From NCBI GenBank assembly GCA_903893865.1, contig CAITNU010000026.1, positions 1-32,750 on the forward strand: 32,750 nucleotides of DNA. The letters are read 5' to 3'. The notes under the pieces are model-generated. The model was given only the letters and a program-made list of their open reading frames with translations. It was not told the origin of the DNA and made no database searches. Shown here piece by piece: positions 16,538-25,297 of this stretch. The translations under genes were made by a program, and so were the position numbers. How positions within the stretch are numbered: the first letter of the stretch is position 1; each line of letters starts with the position of its first letter. Origin of the DNA: an uncultured Microcaldota archaeon (GTDB taxonomy: Archaea > Micrarchaeota > Micrarchaeia > Norongarragalinales > Norongarragalinaceae).

Positions 16538-17197
16538 TTGGAAACCGCGCAAGGCACGGAAAAAACCGGAAACGAAAATGTTGACTACGCAGCTGAATTC
16601 TGCCGCGAGTTTTTCGAAGCGGGAATCGTCAAGTTCGGTTCTTTCACGCTGAAATCAGGAATGCAGTCCCCGATTTACTTGGATTTGCGCTTGCTCGTCT
16701 CGCGTCCGAAGCTGCTCAAACGCGTTGCAGCTGCGTTGTGCAGGAAAGCGCGCGGCGACAAGATTCACTACAAGCGCTTGGCTGGAATTCCTTACGCGGG
16801 CATTCCCATCGCAGTCGCCATGAGCCTCAAAAACGGAAAGCCGTGCGTTTACGCGCGGAAGGAAGTCAAGGATTACGGGACGAAGCAGGCGGTGGAAGGC
16901 GAGTTCAAGGAAAAAGAGAAGATCCTCGTAGTAGACGATTTGATAACGACGGGCGCGAGCAAAATCGAAGCCGTCGCTCCCTTAACTGCGGTTGGACTAA
17001 AAGTGCATGATTTCATCGTCATCGTCGACCGCGAACAAGGCGGCCGCGAGGAGCTCGAGGCGAAGGGTTACGCGCTTCACGCGCTGATTAAAATAACTGA
17101 TTTGCTTGCCGCATTGAAAGCGCAAGGGCTCGTCGATGATGCGAAATACGCTGAAACCGTTTCGTTCATTCAGCAAAACAAGGTGAAGCCCGCTTGA
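16538..17197 (+). CDS. pyrE: orotate phosphoribosyltransferase
   Basis: FGSFTLKSGMQSPIYLDLRLLVSRP, AGIPYAGIPIAVAMSL, YARKEVKDYGTKQAVEG, ILVVDDLITTGASK (PRPP motif). Confidence 0.93.
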   Translation: METAQGTEKTGNENVDYAAEFCREFFEAGIVKFGSFTLKSGMQSPIYLDLRLLVSRPKLLKRVAAALCRKARGDKIHYKRLAGIPYAGIPIAVAMSLKNGKPCVYARKEVKDYGTKQAVEGEFKEKEKILVVDDLITTGASKIEAVAPLTAVGLKVHDFIVIVDREQGGREELEAKGYALHALIKITDLLAALKAQGLVDDAKYAETVSFIQQNKVKPA

Positions 17198-17919
17198 CGA
17201 TAATAAAGGAAAAGAAGAGCGTTGTTCCCGCGTGCGATGTCGCGACTCTCAACGAGCTTGAAGCTCTAGTCAAGGCAGTAGATTCAGTGAAAGGCATCGG
17301 CGGTTACAAGGTCGGTTTCTCGCTTGCTTTGCCTTACGGCTTGCCCGCAGTCGTTAAAGCGATTCGCGTTCACTCGCGCAAGCCGATTATTTACGACCAC
17401 CAGAAAGCGGGAACGGACATTCCGGATACTGGCGCGCAATTCGCTGCAGCTTGCGCGGCCGCGGGCGTTGACGCGGTTATTCTTTTCCCTCAAGCTGGAC
17501 CTGAAACCGAGAAAGCGTGGATTCAACACTGCCAAAAAGCTGGATTGAAAATCATTGTGGGCGGGGAGATGACGCACCCCGCTTTTCTCGCGAAGGACGG
17601 CGGCTTCATAAGCGATGACGCCCCGCGCAGGATTTACGAACTCGCGGCTTCGCTCGGCGTTACCGACTTCGTCGTGCCAGGCAACAAGCCCGACAAAATC
17701 CGTTTTTACAAGGAAATAATCGAAAAAGCGGGCTGCGCTTCGCCCGTTTTCTATTCTCCGGGGCTTGTCACGCAAGGCGGGGACGTCACTGAAGGCGCGC
17801 GAGCCGCAGGCGAGCGTTGGCACGCGATAATCGGAAGAGCGCTTTACGGCGCTGGCGACGCTGCGGCGGTGCGCGCTGCTGCGGAAAAATTGTGCGCGAA
17901 ACTAGCGAATAGTGTTTAA
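17194..17919 (+). CDS. pyrF: orotidine 5'-phosphate decarboxylase family protein (variant active-site spacing)
   Basis: VPACDVATLNELEALVKAV...GYKVGFSLAL, YDHQKAGTDIPDTG, FYSPGLVTQGGD, IIGRALYGAGD; overlaps the pyrE stop. Confidence 0.88.
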   Translation: MTIIKEKKSVVPACDVATLNELEALVKAVDSVKGIGGYKVGFSLALPYGLPAVVKAIRVHSRKPIIYDHQKAGTDIPDTGAQFAAACAAAGVDAVILFPQAGPETEKAWIQHCQKAGLKIIVGGEMTHPAFLAKDGGFISDDAPRRIYELAASLGVTDFVVPGNKPDKIRFYKEIIEKAGCASPVFYSPGLVTQGGDVTEGARAAGERWHAIIGRALYGAGDAAAVRAAAEKLCAKLANSV

Positions 17920-18113
17920 CAATTTTTATTCCAGAACGGACAGTTGTGGCTTTCACTTTGAACTCCGTTGGCGCCAACTTGCGTGCTTGATTTTTCAACC
18001 CAAAGTCCGTTGTCTTTGCTTGATTGCGCTACCGTGCATCCGGATAAAACGACGGAACCGAGAAGTAGCCCAATCAACAGCACTAAAACGACGAGTTTTT
18101 TCACGCGTTTCAC
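17916..18113 (-). CDS. small lipoprotein
   Basis: MKRVKKLVVLVLLIGLLLGSVVLSGCTVAQSS: lipobox LSGC; 65 aa. Confidence 0.6.
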   Translation of the reverse strand: MKRVKKLVVLVLLIGLLLGSVVLSGCTVAQSSKDNGLWVEKSSTQVGANGVQSESHNCPFWNKNC

Positions 18114-18114
18114 C

Positions 18115-18777
18115 TCAGCTGCATTCTTGACGGTACTTCGTAACTGGACGGTATTTCGTTACTTCGTGGCAGTCTTGTCGCGTCTTGATTACGTCGCGAC
18201 AAACTTGTTTAGTCGGAATAGTGCCTTCATTGCAATAACAGGCTGTCGAATCCGCTTTTACGGAGTACTTGAAAGCATGAGACGTTTGGGGGTAGATATA
18301 GCTGGATTGTTGTTCTCCGACATTACTGCCCGATACGACGGCGCCTATGCTAACGGAGAACGTTCCGCCTTCAGAATCCAAGTTGTTTATAGTGCATTTT
18401 GTTACGGACCAGTCGCCTATCAAACCCTCGCGGGTACAAGTAAAATCGGTTTTTGAGTAAACGAGGGCTTGTTGTGCGCATTCCGTGTCGGTGTAAGGAA
18501 CAGTCTGGCATTCTTGGTCTTGGTATGCTTCCGTATCTTGATAGGCTACTTGTCTGCATTGAGGCGCTTGCTGAACGTTGTTTTGCGCACCTTGCTGCGG
18601 TTGGTTCGCAGCGAAGGAATTTTGCGGGGAACTCGAAAATCCGCCGACAACCCAGAAAATCAACGCGATTGCGATTATTACGCCGACTAAAGCCAAGACG
18701 TTTTTGCTAATCGCAACGTGCGTTTTCTTATCGCCCTCTGTTGTTGCTTCGTCAGCCAATATTTTGGTTTTTCCCAT
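18115..18777 (-). CDS. single-pass membrane protein with repeated Cys/Tyr motifs
   Basis: TM VLALVGVIIAIALIFWVVGGF; CRQVAYQDTEAYQDQECQTVPYTDTEC and C-terminal CRDVIKTRQDCHEVTKYRPVTKYRQECS. Confidence 0.7.
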   Translation of the reverse strand: MGKTKILADEATTEGDKKTHVAISKNVLALVGVIIAIALIFWVVGGFSSSPQNSFAANQPQQGAQNNVQQAPQCRQVAYQDTEAYQDQECQTVPYTDTECAQQALVYSKTDFTCTREGLIGDWSVTKCTINNLDSEGGTFSVSIGAVVSGSNVGEQQSSYIYPQTSHAFKYSVKADSTACYCNEGTIPTKQVCRDVIKTRQDCHEVTKYRPVTKYRQECS

Positions 18778-18864
18778 TCAACCGCCCCCGTAACCCAAAT
18801 TTATCAAGTATGTAGAATATAAATACCTTCTTAATATTCCAAACCCTAATTATTTTAGGTCAGG

Positions 18865-19056
18865 GTGGTGCTTTTGATGGACGACACCTTGACCAAGCGA
18901 GTAAAGAAAGTCATTCACTGGGGAAAAGGACTCGCGGTCTTCATTACTACTGAAGCAAAGCAACTCAAGTGGACGGACAAGGATTACGTGACGGTTTCAA
19001 TCGTGCGGGACGGCAAAGAAGAAAAAATAGTCATAAAGAAAGCTCGAATAGAATAA
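18865..19056 (+). CDS. AbrB/SpoVT-like small DNA-binding protein (start possibly 18877)
   Basis: VKKVIHWGKGLAVFITTEAKQLKWTDKDYVTVSIVRDGKEEKIVIKKAR resembles a swapped-hairpin AbrB fold. Confidence 0.55.
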   Translation: MVLLMDDTLTKRVKKVIHWGKGLAVFITTEAKQLKWTDKDYVTVSIVRDGKEEKIVIKKARIE

Positions 19057-19114
19057 AGTTCATCGAATCCGTTTGTGGCGTTCTTCATTTTTTCTTGTAG
19101 CCGAACTCGCGGTC

Positions 19115-19573
19115 TTAATCCGAACGCCTCATGATTTCGTAAAGCGTTTCCGTAGTCAAAACCTTTACCCCGAATTTCTGGAAGAATACGCCCTCTTTCT
19201 CGACGAAATGCTTGTCATTGCTCCAAATACCGCAATCCCCATCCCGACTCACAGTAGCGCTCAAAGCTATCGCCAAAGCCGCGAACGGCACGTCGCCAGA
19301 ATCGCTGACTACCTTTCGGGCTTCCAGAAAATATCCTTCGTAAGCCCGCTTCGGAACGACCTCTAAAACCCGTTTCAAAACGAAAACGAAAACGTCGAAT
19401 TCGTCGTCAGTTATCCCCGCTTTCTCCTCGATTTCCTTCCGGTGTTCCTCCAGTTCTTCGAACAAGTATTCCGGCGCGTAAAGCTTCAACGCTGGATAAA
19501 ACAACATTTCCCGCGTCCTCGAGTTTTTCACTAAAGCCGAGAAAACCACGTTTGTATCCACTACGAGCTTCAT
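19115..19573 (-). CDS. vapC: PIN-domain toxin (VapC-like)
   Basis: MKLVVDTNVVFSALVKNSRTREML, YLFEELEEHRKEI, DSGDVPFAALAIALSA, GIWSNDKHF: PIN acidic residues. Confidence 0.85.
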   Translation of the reverse strand: MKLVVDTNVVFSALVKNSRTREMLFYPALKLYAPEYLFEELEEHRKEIEEKAGITDDEFDVFVFVLKRVLEVVPKRAYEGYFLEARKVVSDSGDVPFAALAIALSATVSRDGDCGIWSNDKHFVEKEGVFFQKFGVKVLTTETLYEIMRRSD

Positions 19574-19800
19574 CCAACCAGCCCATGGCGCTTGGCGACG
19601 CCCCGCTTTATTTTTTCCGCGAGTTCAATCGCGTCGCTAGCGCTCAACTTGCTTTTTCCCGCGATTTTATCTAGCGCGTCAAGCAAGTCGAGCCGCTCAT
19701 CAATGGCTTTTCTTGCGACTTCGCTCCACTTTATTTCTGGGTGCGTTCGCATTCGAGCGTGAGCGTCATCCGTTACCGACAGAGTTATGTTCTTAGACAT
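19570..19800 (-). CDS. vapB: VapB-like antitoxin (RHH-type)
   Basis: From internal Met: MSKNITLSVTDDAHARMRTHPEIKWSEVARKAIDERLDLLDALDKIAGKSKLSASDAIELAEKIKRGVAKRHGLVG; overlaps the toxin start by 4 nt. Confidence 0.8.
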   Translation of the reverse strand: MSKNITLSVTDDAHARMRTHPEIKWSEVARKAIDERLDLLDALDKIAGKSKLSASDAIELAEKIKRGVAKRHGLVG

Positions 19801-19809
19801 CACATCACC

Positions 19810-19841
19810 CACATAATTATGTGAGTTCACATATTTAAGTG
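19810..19841. promoter_or_regulatory. two palindromic operator-like sites overlapping the vapBC promoter
   Basis: CACATAATTATGTG (19810-19823, perfect palindrome) and CACATATTTAAGTG (19828-19841, imperfect copy), 18 nt apart start to start; the second contains a TATA-like CTTAAATAT on the minus strand. Confidence 0.6.
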
Positions 19842-19878
19842 TTTCGTTCATGGGTTTCGCCTCTGTTGCGTTCGTTCT

Positions 19879-20151
19879 TCACACTTCGAGTCCTTCCGTG
19901 ATCGCTTTCTTCAACCGAGCGTTGCTGCTGCGAATCCAGACTAAACCTTTCCTCCCGTCAAGAATCCAACCGCGTCCTTCCAGGCAGTCAAGCGCGGCTT
20001 CAAGCGTCGAACGCTTCGTCCCGGCAGGCAACGCCTTCAAAACGTCTTTGCGAGTCACGATCAAATTTTCACTGCTCTTTATCGCGCGTTCTACTGCCTT
20101 CAAGGTCTTCTTCAAAACCGGGTAATCGCACTTCGCCGTCACTTCAACCAC
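19879..20151 (-). CDS. hypothetical small winged-helix-like protein
   Basis: 90 aa; VTRKDVLKALPAGTKRSTLEAALDCLEGRGWILDGRKGLVWI resembles a helix-turn-helix plus wing. Confidence 0.5.
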   Translation of the reverse strand: MVEVTAKCDYPVLKKTLKAVERAIKSSENLIVTRKDVLKALPAGTKRSTLEAALDCLEGRGWILDGRKGLVWIRSSNARLKKAITEGLEV

Positions 20152-20249
20152 CTCGCCAAAAATCGAGCAGTTGTTGAGCGCAACACGGTTTTTAAGGCGA
20201 GCGCCGCCTCGCTTCCGGTGAATTCCGACGGTAAAAATAAGTTATTCGC

Positions 20250-21551
20250 TCACTCGCGCTCGAAAACGATTTCGCCGCTCGCAACCGTTGCGACAGGCCA
20301 GCCGACTAGCTTTTTGCCTTCAAAAGGAGTCCACTTGCTCTTGCCGTGCAAGTCTTCCCCGCGAACTTTGCGCTCCATTTTCAAGTCGACGAGAACGAAG
20401 TCCGCGTCCTTGCCTTTTTCGATTACGCCTTTGCCTTCAAAACCGTTGATTTTAGCGGGAAGCAAAGCCGTTGCCTGAACCACTCGCTCTAGCGACAGCT
20501 TGCGCTCGCTCACCGCGTTGAGCAGCAGCGGAAGCATTGTTTCGACGCCCGGAAATCCTGCGGGTGCTTTCCAGTAATCCTGCGCTTTCTCGTAATCGCA
20601 ATGCGGAGCATGGTCGCTCGCCGCGATTTCTATTACGCCTGTTGCGAACGCCTTGAAAATCGCCGCGCGGTCCGCTTCGCTTCGAATCGGCGGATTCACT
20701 TTCGCGTTGTTGCCGATTTTGCGGGCTTCTTCGGAGTTCAAGAACAAGTGGTGTGGCGTTGCCTCGCACGAAACCGCAACGCCTTTTTTTCTAGCTGCCT
20801 CGATTAAAACGATTTCCTCAGCGCAGTTCAAGTGGCAAACGTGCAACCGCGCCTTGTGCTTTTCCGCGAGTTCTAGCGCTTTCTTCGTTGCTTCCACGGC
20901 GCACTTCGGCGGCCTCACCGCGTTGTGGTCGGTAACACCTTTCTTTTGAGCTTGCTCTCGAAAATGCTTTACTAATTCTTCAAACTCGGCGTGAACGAGA
21001 ATGCGCTTCTTGAGCTTCGCCGCAAGGCTGAACGCTTTCTCAAGCACTTCGCCTTGCACTAACAGCGGGCCTGTGCTCGAGCCCATGAAAACTTTGAGTG
21101 CGACGAAGTCCGCAATTGCTTTCTTCGCTTCGGCTGAATTCACGTTTTTGCCGTCTTTCGATTCGACTCCGAAATGCGCGTAATAATTCACGCAACAATG
21201 ATGCCTCGCTGCGGTTAGCTTGGCTTTGAGTGTCGCAGCGCTCGTCGTCGGAGGAACGCAGTTCGGCATATCGCAAACAGTCGTCACTCCGCCTGCCGCC
21301 GCCGCAGCGCCTCCGCTAGCGAAATCTTCTTTGTAATCCCAAGCGGAATCCGCGCCGCCGGAGGCGCGAAAGTGCACGTGCGAGTCGATGACGCCAGGAA
21401 GAAGCGCCAGTCTATGCCCTTCCAGTTTTTCATCGAAAGCAGCGTTGATTTCCTGGCGGCTGATTTTCGTAATCTCCGCTTCGCACAAAACGTTGACGTC
21501 CTCGAAAACGCCATTTCGGAGGATCTTTGAGTTTTTTATTAAGAGCGTCAT
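20250..21551 (-). CDS. pyrC: dihydroorotase
   Basis: LLPGVIDSHVHFRASG, GGVTTVCDMPNCVPPTT, LKVFMGSSTG, LHVCHLNCAEEI, EATPHHLFLN, IAASDHAPHCDYEK. Confidence 0.93.
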   Translation of the reverse strand: MTLLIKNSKILRNGVFEDVNVLCEAEITKISRQEINAAFDEKLEGHRLALLPGVIDSHVHFRASGGADSAWDYKEDFASGGAAAAAGGVTTVCDMPNCVPPTTSAATLKAKLTAARHHCCVNYYAHFGVESKDGKNVNSAEAKKAIADFVALKVFMGSSTGPLLVQGEVLEKAFSLAAKLKKRILVHAEFEELVKHFREQAQKKGVTDHNAVRPPKCAVEATKKALELAEKHKARLHVCHLNCAEEIVLIEAARKKGVAVSCEATPHHLFLNSEEARKIGNNAKVNPPIRSEADRAAIFKAFATGVIEIAASDHAPHCDYEKAQDYWKAPAGFPGVETMLPLLLNAVSERKLSLERVVQATALLPAKINGFEGKGVIEKGKDADFVLVDLKMERKVRGEDLHGKSKWTPFEGKKLVGWPVATVASGEIVFERE

Positions 21552-22372
21552 AACGGCATCACCGCGCCGCTGGCGTCGCGCCGCGTTTTCCCGAAGTCGA
21601 CGAGTTCCGGCAAATCTCGCGTCTCAAAAACCGGTCCGTCCGAACAAACGAGTTTGCTGCCGCACGCGCATTGCCCGCAAACTCCGTAACCGCACTTCAT
21701 GAAACGCTCCAGCGAAAATTGCACGTTCACTTTATGCGTTTGGCAAATTTTCACTGCGGCTTGCATCATGCGTTCGGGCCCGCAAGCGAAAACCGCATCG
21801 ATTTTCTCCTTCTTTAACGCTTCTTCCAACAAAAGCGTGCAGTAACCCTTGAAACCCGCGCTGCCGTCGTCGGTCGCAACGCGAAAATCAACGCCGAGAG
21901 AGCGCAAACGCTTTTCGAGAATAACGTTCGCCTTCGTCCTAGCGCCCTCGATGAAAACCACGCCAACGCGCTTAGCGCGCAAGCGCTGCGCGAGGAAAGC
22001 GAGGGGAGCCGCGCCGAAACCGCCTGCGACGAGGGCAACGCGCTTTGCGCGCTTCGGGATTTCGAAGGGTTTGCCAAAAGGCCCTTGAATGCCGACGCGA
22101 TTCCCTTTCTTTAAGGCGAACATTTTTTTGGTGAACGCGCCAACGTTAGCAACCGTAACCGCAAAACCGCCTCGCGCCTTTCCCGTTTGACTCATTACGC
22201 CGAACGGCTTCGCGTCGACTCGCGGAATCCAAAGCATTACGAACTGCCCGGGTTCCGCGTTGAGCGAAGCTTCGAAGTAGAATGTCTTGACTTTAGGGTT
22301 TTCGTTCTCCACGCCGGCGATTTCAAGAAACGCGAGGTCATCCTTCTTCACGAAGGCGTCACTTTTTTTCAT
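21548..22372 (-). CDS. pyrK: dihydroorotate dehydrogenase electron transfer subunit
   Basis: GQFVMLWIP, GNRVGIQGPFGKPFEI, ALVAGGFGAAPLAFLA, ACGPERMMQA, MKCGYGVCGQCACGSKLVCSDGPVF (2Fe-2S). Confidence 0.93.
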   Translation of the reverse strand: MKKSDAFVKKDDLAFLEIAGVENENPKVKTFYFEASLNAEPGQFVMLWIPRVDAKPFGVMSQTGKARGGFAVTVANVGAFTKKMFALKKGNRVGIQGPFGKPFEIPKRAKRVALVAGGFGAAPLAFLAQRLRAKRVGVVFIEGARTKANVILEKRLRSLGVDFRVATDDGSAGFKGYCTLLLEEALKKEKIDAVFACGPERMMQAAVKICQTHKVNVQFSLERFMKCGYGVCGQCACGSKLVCSDGPVFETRDLPELVDFGKTRRDASGAVMPL

Positions 22373-23324
22373 GAGCCAAACCCACCAAATCGCTCGTGCG
22401 GCCGAAACCGTTTTCCTTCATCCACGACGCCATTTCTTCGCAAACCAATGAAAAGACGGTCAAGCCGCGGTCGTAAACAGCTGTGCCGATTCCAACAGCG
22501 CTCGCGCCAGCCTCGAGCATTTCAATCGCGTCGCGCCCGCTTGCGATTCCGCCTGTTCCGATTATCGGGATTTCGAGCTTTTCGTAGAGAGAGTAAACGC
22601 AGCGCAGCGCGATTGGCTTGAGAGCGGCGCCGCTTACGCCGCCGACTTTGTTGCTTAGAACCGGCGCGTGCGCTTCGGCGCTTATCACCATTCCGGGCCC
22701 GAGAGTGTTTACGGCGGTTACTGCGTCCGCTCCGGCTTCCTCGCAAGCGAGCGCAACGTCAACGATGTTCGGCGCGTTAGGCGATAATTTTACGCTCAAA
22801 GGGATTCGCGGCGCAGCTGCTTTGACTTCCTCGACGATCCGCGTGCAAGCTCGCGCATCAAACGCGAACGGTCGCCCCAAATCGCTTTCCACGTTCGGGC
22901 AGGAAACATTCGCCTCGAGCAGGGACGGCTTTGCGGCAGCGAGAACGCGAGCGACTTCTGCAAACTCTGCCGCGCTCGCGCCGAAAAAGCTCGCGATAAG
23001 CGGCGCGCGCAAGCGCGCCGCGTCGAGCTCGCGCTTGGCTGCAGCTATTTCGCGGGCTTCTTCTTCGGCGCCTGGATTCGAAAGACCGACGGCGTTGATG
23101 AAGCTGGCGGAGCGAGGCAAGGGAAGCATGACGGGGTTCGAGTGCCCGCGGCGCGGCTGCAGGCAACATGATTTCGTGGTGACGGCGCCGGCTCCGCCTT
23201 CGCGGGCGGCGCGCACGAGCACGCTCGCGCTTACGCCTAGAACGCCTGAAGCGAGAATCGTGGGATTGCGCAAACGCGCGTTGCATAATTCGGTTTCGAG
23301 TTTAACGATTTTTGTTCCCACCAA
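22359..23324 (-). CDS. pyrD: dihydroorotate dehydrogenase (NAD-type, catalytic subunit)
   Basis: NPTILASGVLG, FINAVGLSNPGAE, LEANVSCPNVESD, VKLSPNAPNIVDVA, GTGGIASGRDAIEMLEAGASAVGIGTA. Confidence 0.94.
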   Translation of the reverse strand: MVGTKIVKLETELCNARLRNPTILASGVLGVSASVLVRAAREGGAGAVTTKSCCLQPRRGHSNPVMLPLPRSASFINAVGLSNPGAEEEAREIAAAKRELDAARLRAPLIASFFGASAAEFAEVARVLAAAKPSLLEANVSCPNVESDLGRPFAFDARACTRIVEEVKAAAPRIPLSVKLSPNAPNIVDVALACEEAGADAVTAVNTLGPGMVISAEAHAPVLSNKVGGVSGAALKPIALRCVYSLYEKLEIPIIGTGGIASGRDAIEMLEAGASAVGIGTAVYDRGLTVFSLVCEEMASWMKENGFGRTSDLVGLAHEKK

Positions 23325-23397
23325 GACACCTTATAGTTTTACCCGAACTGATTAAAAAGCGGTTCTGCTTAAGCGACTTAAGACGGCGTAGGTAATT

Positions 23398-23724
23398 TTG
23401 GTGTTTCAATTGAAGAACGGCTTAATCGCGCTCGCGTTCTCTTTACTGTTTTTAGTCCCGTTAAGCGGCTGCTTGAAAGAAAAAACGTCTGATTTAAGCC
23501 CTACCGGAATTATTTTGATTGGAGCGCTTGAAGACGAGAAAGAGGAGTCAATCGACGAAGCTTGTTCGAGAGCTTTTTCCAACTACTTGCAAAGTCCAGG
23601 TTACAGTAACTCGAGATTCAGTAACTGTAGCCTTGTTGAAAAAAAGATTGGCCTTAACGACCGCGAGTGTCTTGGTAATTTTTCTGTGACCGGATGCTAC
23701 ATCTGCGTTGTCGAGTGCAAGTAA
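23398..23724 (+). CDS. small lipoprotein
   Basis: Hydrophobic N-terminus and lipobox: ALAFSLLFLVPLSGCLKEKTSD; Cys-rich C-terminus. Confidence 0.6.
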   Translation: MVFQLKNGLIALAFSLLFLVPLSGCLKEKTSDLSPTGIILIGALEDEKEESIDEACSRAFSNYLQSPGYSNSRFSNCSLVEKKIGLNDRECLGNFSVTGCYICVVECK

Positions 23725-23778
23725 TTTCAAGCCTCGACTGCGGCGGCTTCGGCGCAACATTTAAAGGCGCGCGGCGCG

Positions 23779-24411
23779 TTGTTTTTTCGGATTTTCATGG
23801 TCGCTGTTGCTGAAGTAATCAAGAAAATGCGGGCCGACGGAATGACGCGCGAACAAATAATCGAGAGCCTGACCGAACTCGGTTTTCCCAACGCTGAAGA
23901 GTTGTACGACAAAAACGCGGCAGGCGCCAAGCCGTTAGTTCCGCAAGCTCCCGCGCCTAAATCTTTCGGTTTAGCGGAAGCTGCGGAGAAAGAAGAAAAC
24001 GAGGAAAACGAGAAGGAAGAGGAAGCCGAGCCGCAGGAAGAAACAGAACCGCAGGAAAAACCTTTGTTTGATAAAACGAAAGAAAAGGAAACCGAGGAAG
24101 AATCTGTAGCCGCATCCGGCGAACAGGAAAACCCGCGAGCGCTAAGCATAACGCAAGTGGGTGACGACGGGCTTGAAAAGACGGTGAGCATCGAAGACAT
24201 GCTCTCCAAAGAGACGCAAACGAGCGCAGGCGGCGCGGCGAACGCAGGCGGCGTGAGCGCTGCAACGCGCTTCGAGACAGCTTCGCTGCGGGCGAAACTC
24301 GATGAGACGAACGCGTTGTTGAAGGCGTTGTCGGACGTGAACAAAAAGATTCTCGAGACGGATCGCGAAGTTCTAATGCGGTTGAAGGCAAAGGAAACGA
24401 AACCGGCATAA
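23779..24411 (+). CDS. hypothetical acidic/coiled-coil protein with short N-terminal helical motif
   Basis: VIKKMRADGMTREQIIESLTELGFPNAEELYDK, Glu-rich low-complexity middle, C-terminal coiled coil. Confidence 0.65.
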   Translation: MFFRIFMVAVAEVIKKMRADGMTREQIIESLTELGFPNAEELYDKNAAGAKPLVPQAPAPKSFGLAEAAEKEENEENEKEEEAEPQEETEPQEKPLFDKTKEKETEEESVAASGEQENPRALSITQVGDDGLEKTVSIEDMLSKETQTSAGGAANAGGVSAATRFETASLRAKLDETNALLKALSDVNKKILETDREVLMRLKAKETKPA

Positions 24412-24444
24412 TTCGCTAAAATTCTGAAAAAAGTGGTTTTTCGC

Positions 24445-24801
24445 ATGACTGAAGAATTCGATTTCCCGAAACGCGTTTTCTCGCCGAACCTCGTTTTCGG
24501 CAGGCACGCGGACACGACGCCAGTCCGCTCGCTAGTCGAACGCTGGGCGCGAACCGGCGCAAAACGCGAAACGAACCCGTTCGACGACGCTGACTTGCTC
24601 GCGAAAGCGCTCGAGGAAAGCGAGTGGGGCGACGCCGTAGTTCGTTACCCGCCTTTGCCCGACAAATCCTTGATTCCTTACGCGCGGCAATACTACTTGT
24701 TCCTGCGAGGCAGGACGGTCGCGCAACGCGGTAAAGGCAAGCACGCGGCAATCGCCAAGGCGAAGGCCAAAGCCAGGCTCGGCCGCGCAAAACGAAGGTA
24801 A
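24445..24801 (+). CDS. hypothetical protein with basic C-terminus
   Basis: ORF from 24433 (GTG) or more likely ATG 24445; C-terminus KGKHAAIAKAKAKARLGRAKRR. Confidence 0.5.
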   Translation: MTEEFDFPKRVFSPNLVFGRHADTTPVRSLVERWARTGAKRETNPFDDADLLAKALEESEWGDAVVRYPPLPDKSLIPYARQYYLFLRGRTVAQRGKGKHAAIAKAKAKARLGRAKRR

Positions 24802-24852
24802 CGCAAAGAAGGCAAAAAGGAAAACAAGGCAAAATAAGGCAATGGCGAGCGC

Positions 24853-25173
24853 TCAAGCCATGCCTACGGACGCTAAAACCATTATGACGAAAGCGCACAA
24901 TATCCACGCTACGGCGCCGTCGCCGAGCAGCTTGCCCAAGCCTTGGAAGTAAAACAACATTGCTATGATGAGGACAGGCAAGAGTATGCCTAAGCCGGCG
25001 CTGGTTAACGCGGACATCGCAGCCATGACAACGCCTAGAAACATGGCGAAACCCCATACCAGCGGATTATCGCCGTAAGTGCCGTTGCCAGTCCAAACGA
25101 GCAAAGCTACGAGTACGAAGAAGAAGATGACCGTCGTGTCTTCACTCCAACCGCTCAACGGCAGCCAACCCAT
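24853..25173 (-). CDS. small multi-pass membrane protein
   Basis: 106 aa, at least three hydrophobic segments (VIFFFVLVALLVW; FAMFLGVVMAAMSAL; ILLPVLIIAMLFYF; AVAWILCAFVIMVLASV). Confidence 0.6.
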   Translation of the reverse strand: MGWLPLSGWSEDTTVIFFFVLVALLVWTGNGTYGDNPLVWGFAMFLGVVMAAMSALTSAGLGILLPVLIIAMLFYFQGLGKLLGDGAVAWILCAFVIMVLASVGMA

Positions 25174-25297
25174 TTTTTCAAAACACCTTTTCCGCCAGCC
25201 GCTGGCGCTCTGCGGCTTACGCCTGCGCCTGATGCTGGCTTAGCACTACTGTTAGGTAGTAACATGTTTAAAAAGGTTTCGCTAGGAGCTAGGAGCT

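Noticed and set aside
22618-23355. 245-aa plus-strand ORF over pyrD
   Set aside because: Antisense to clear dihydroorotate dehydrogenase; Ala/Ser-rich composition typical of a shadow frame.
23727-24515. 262-aa minus-strand ORF over the coiled-coil gene
   Set aside because: Ser/Phe repeats are the reverse frame of Glu-rich codons; not a plausible protein.
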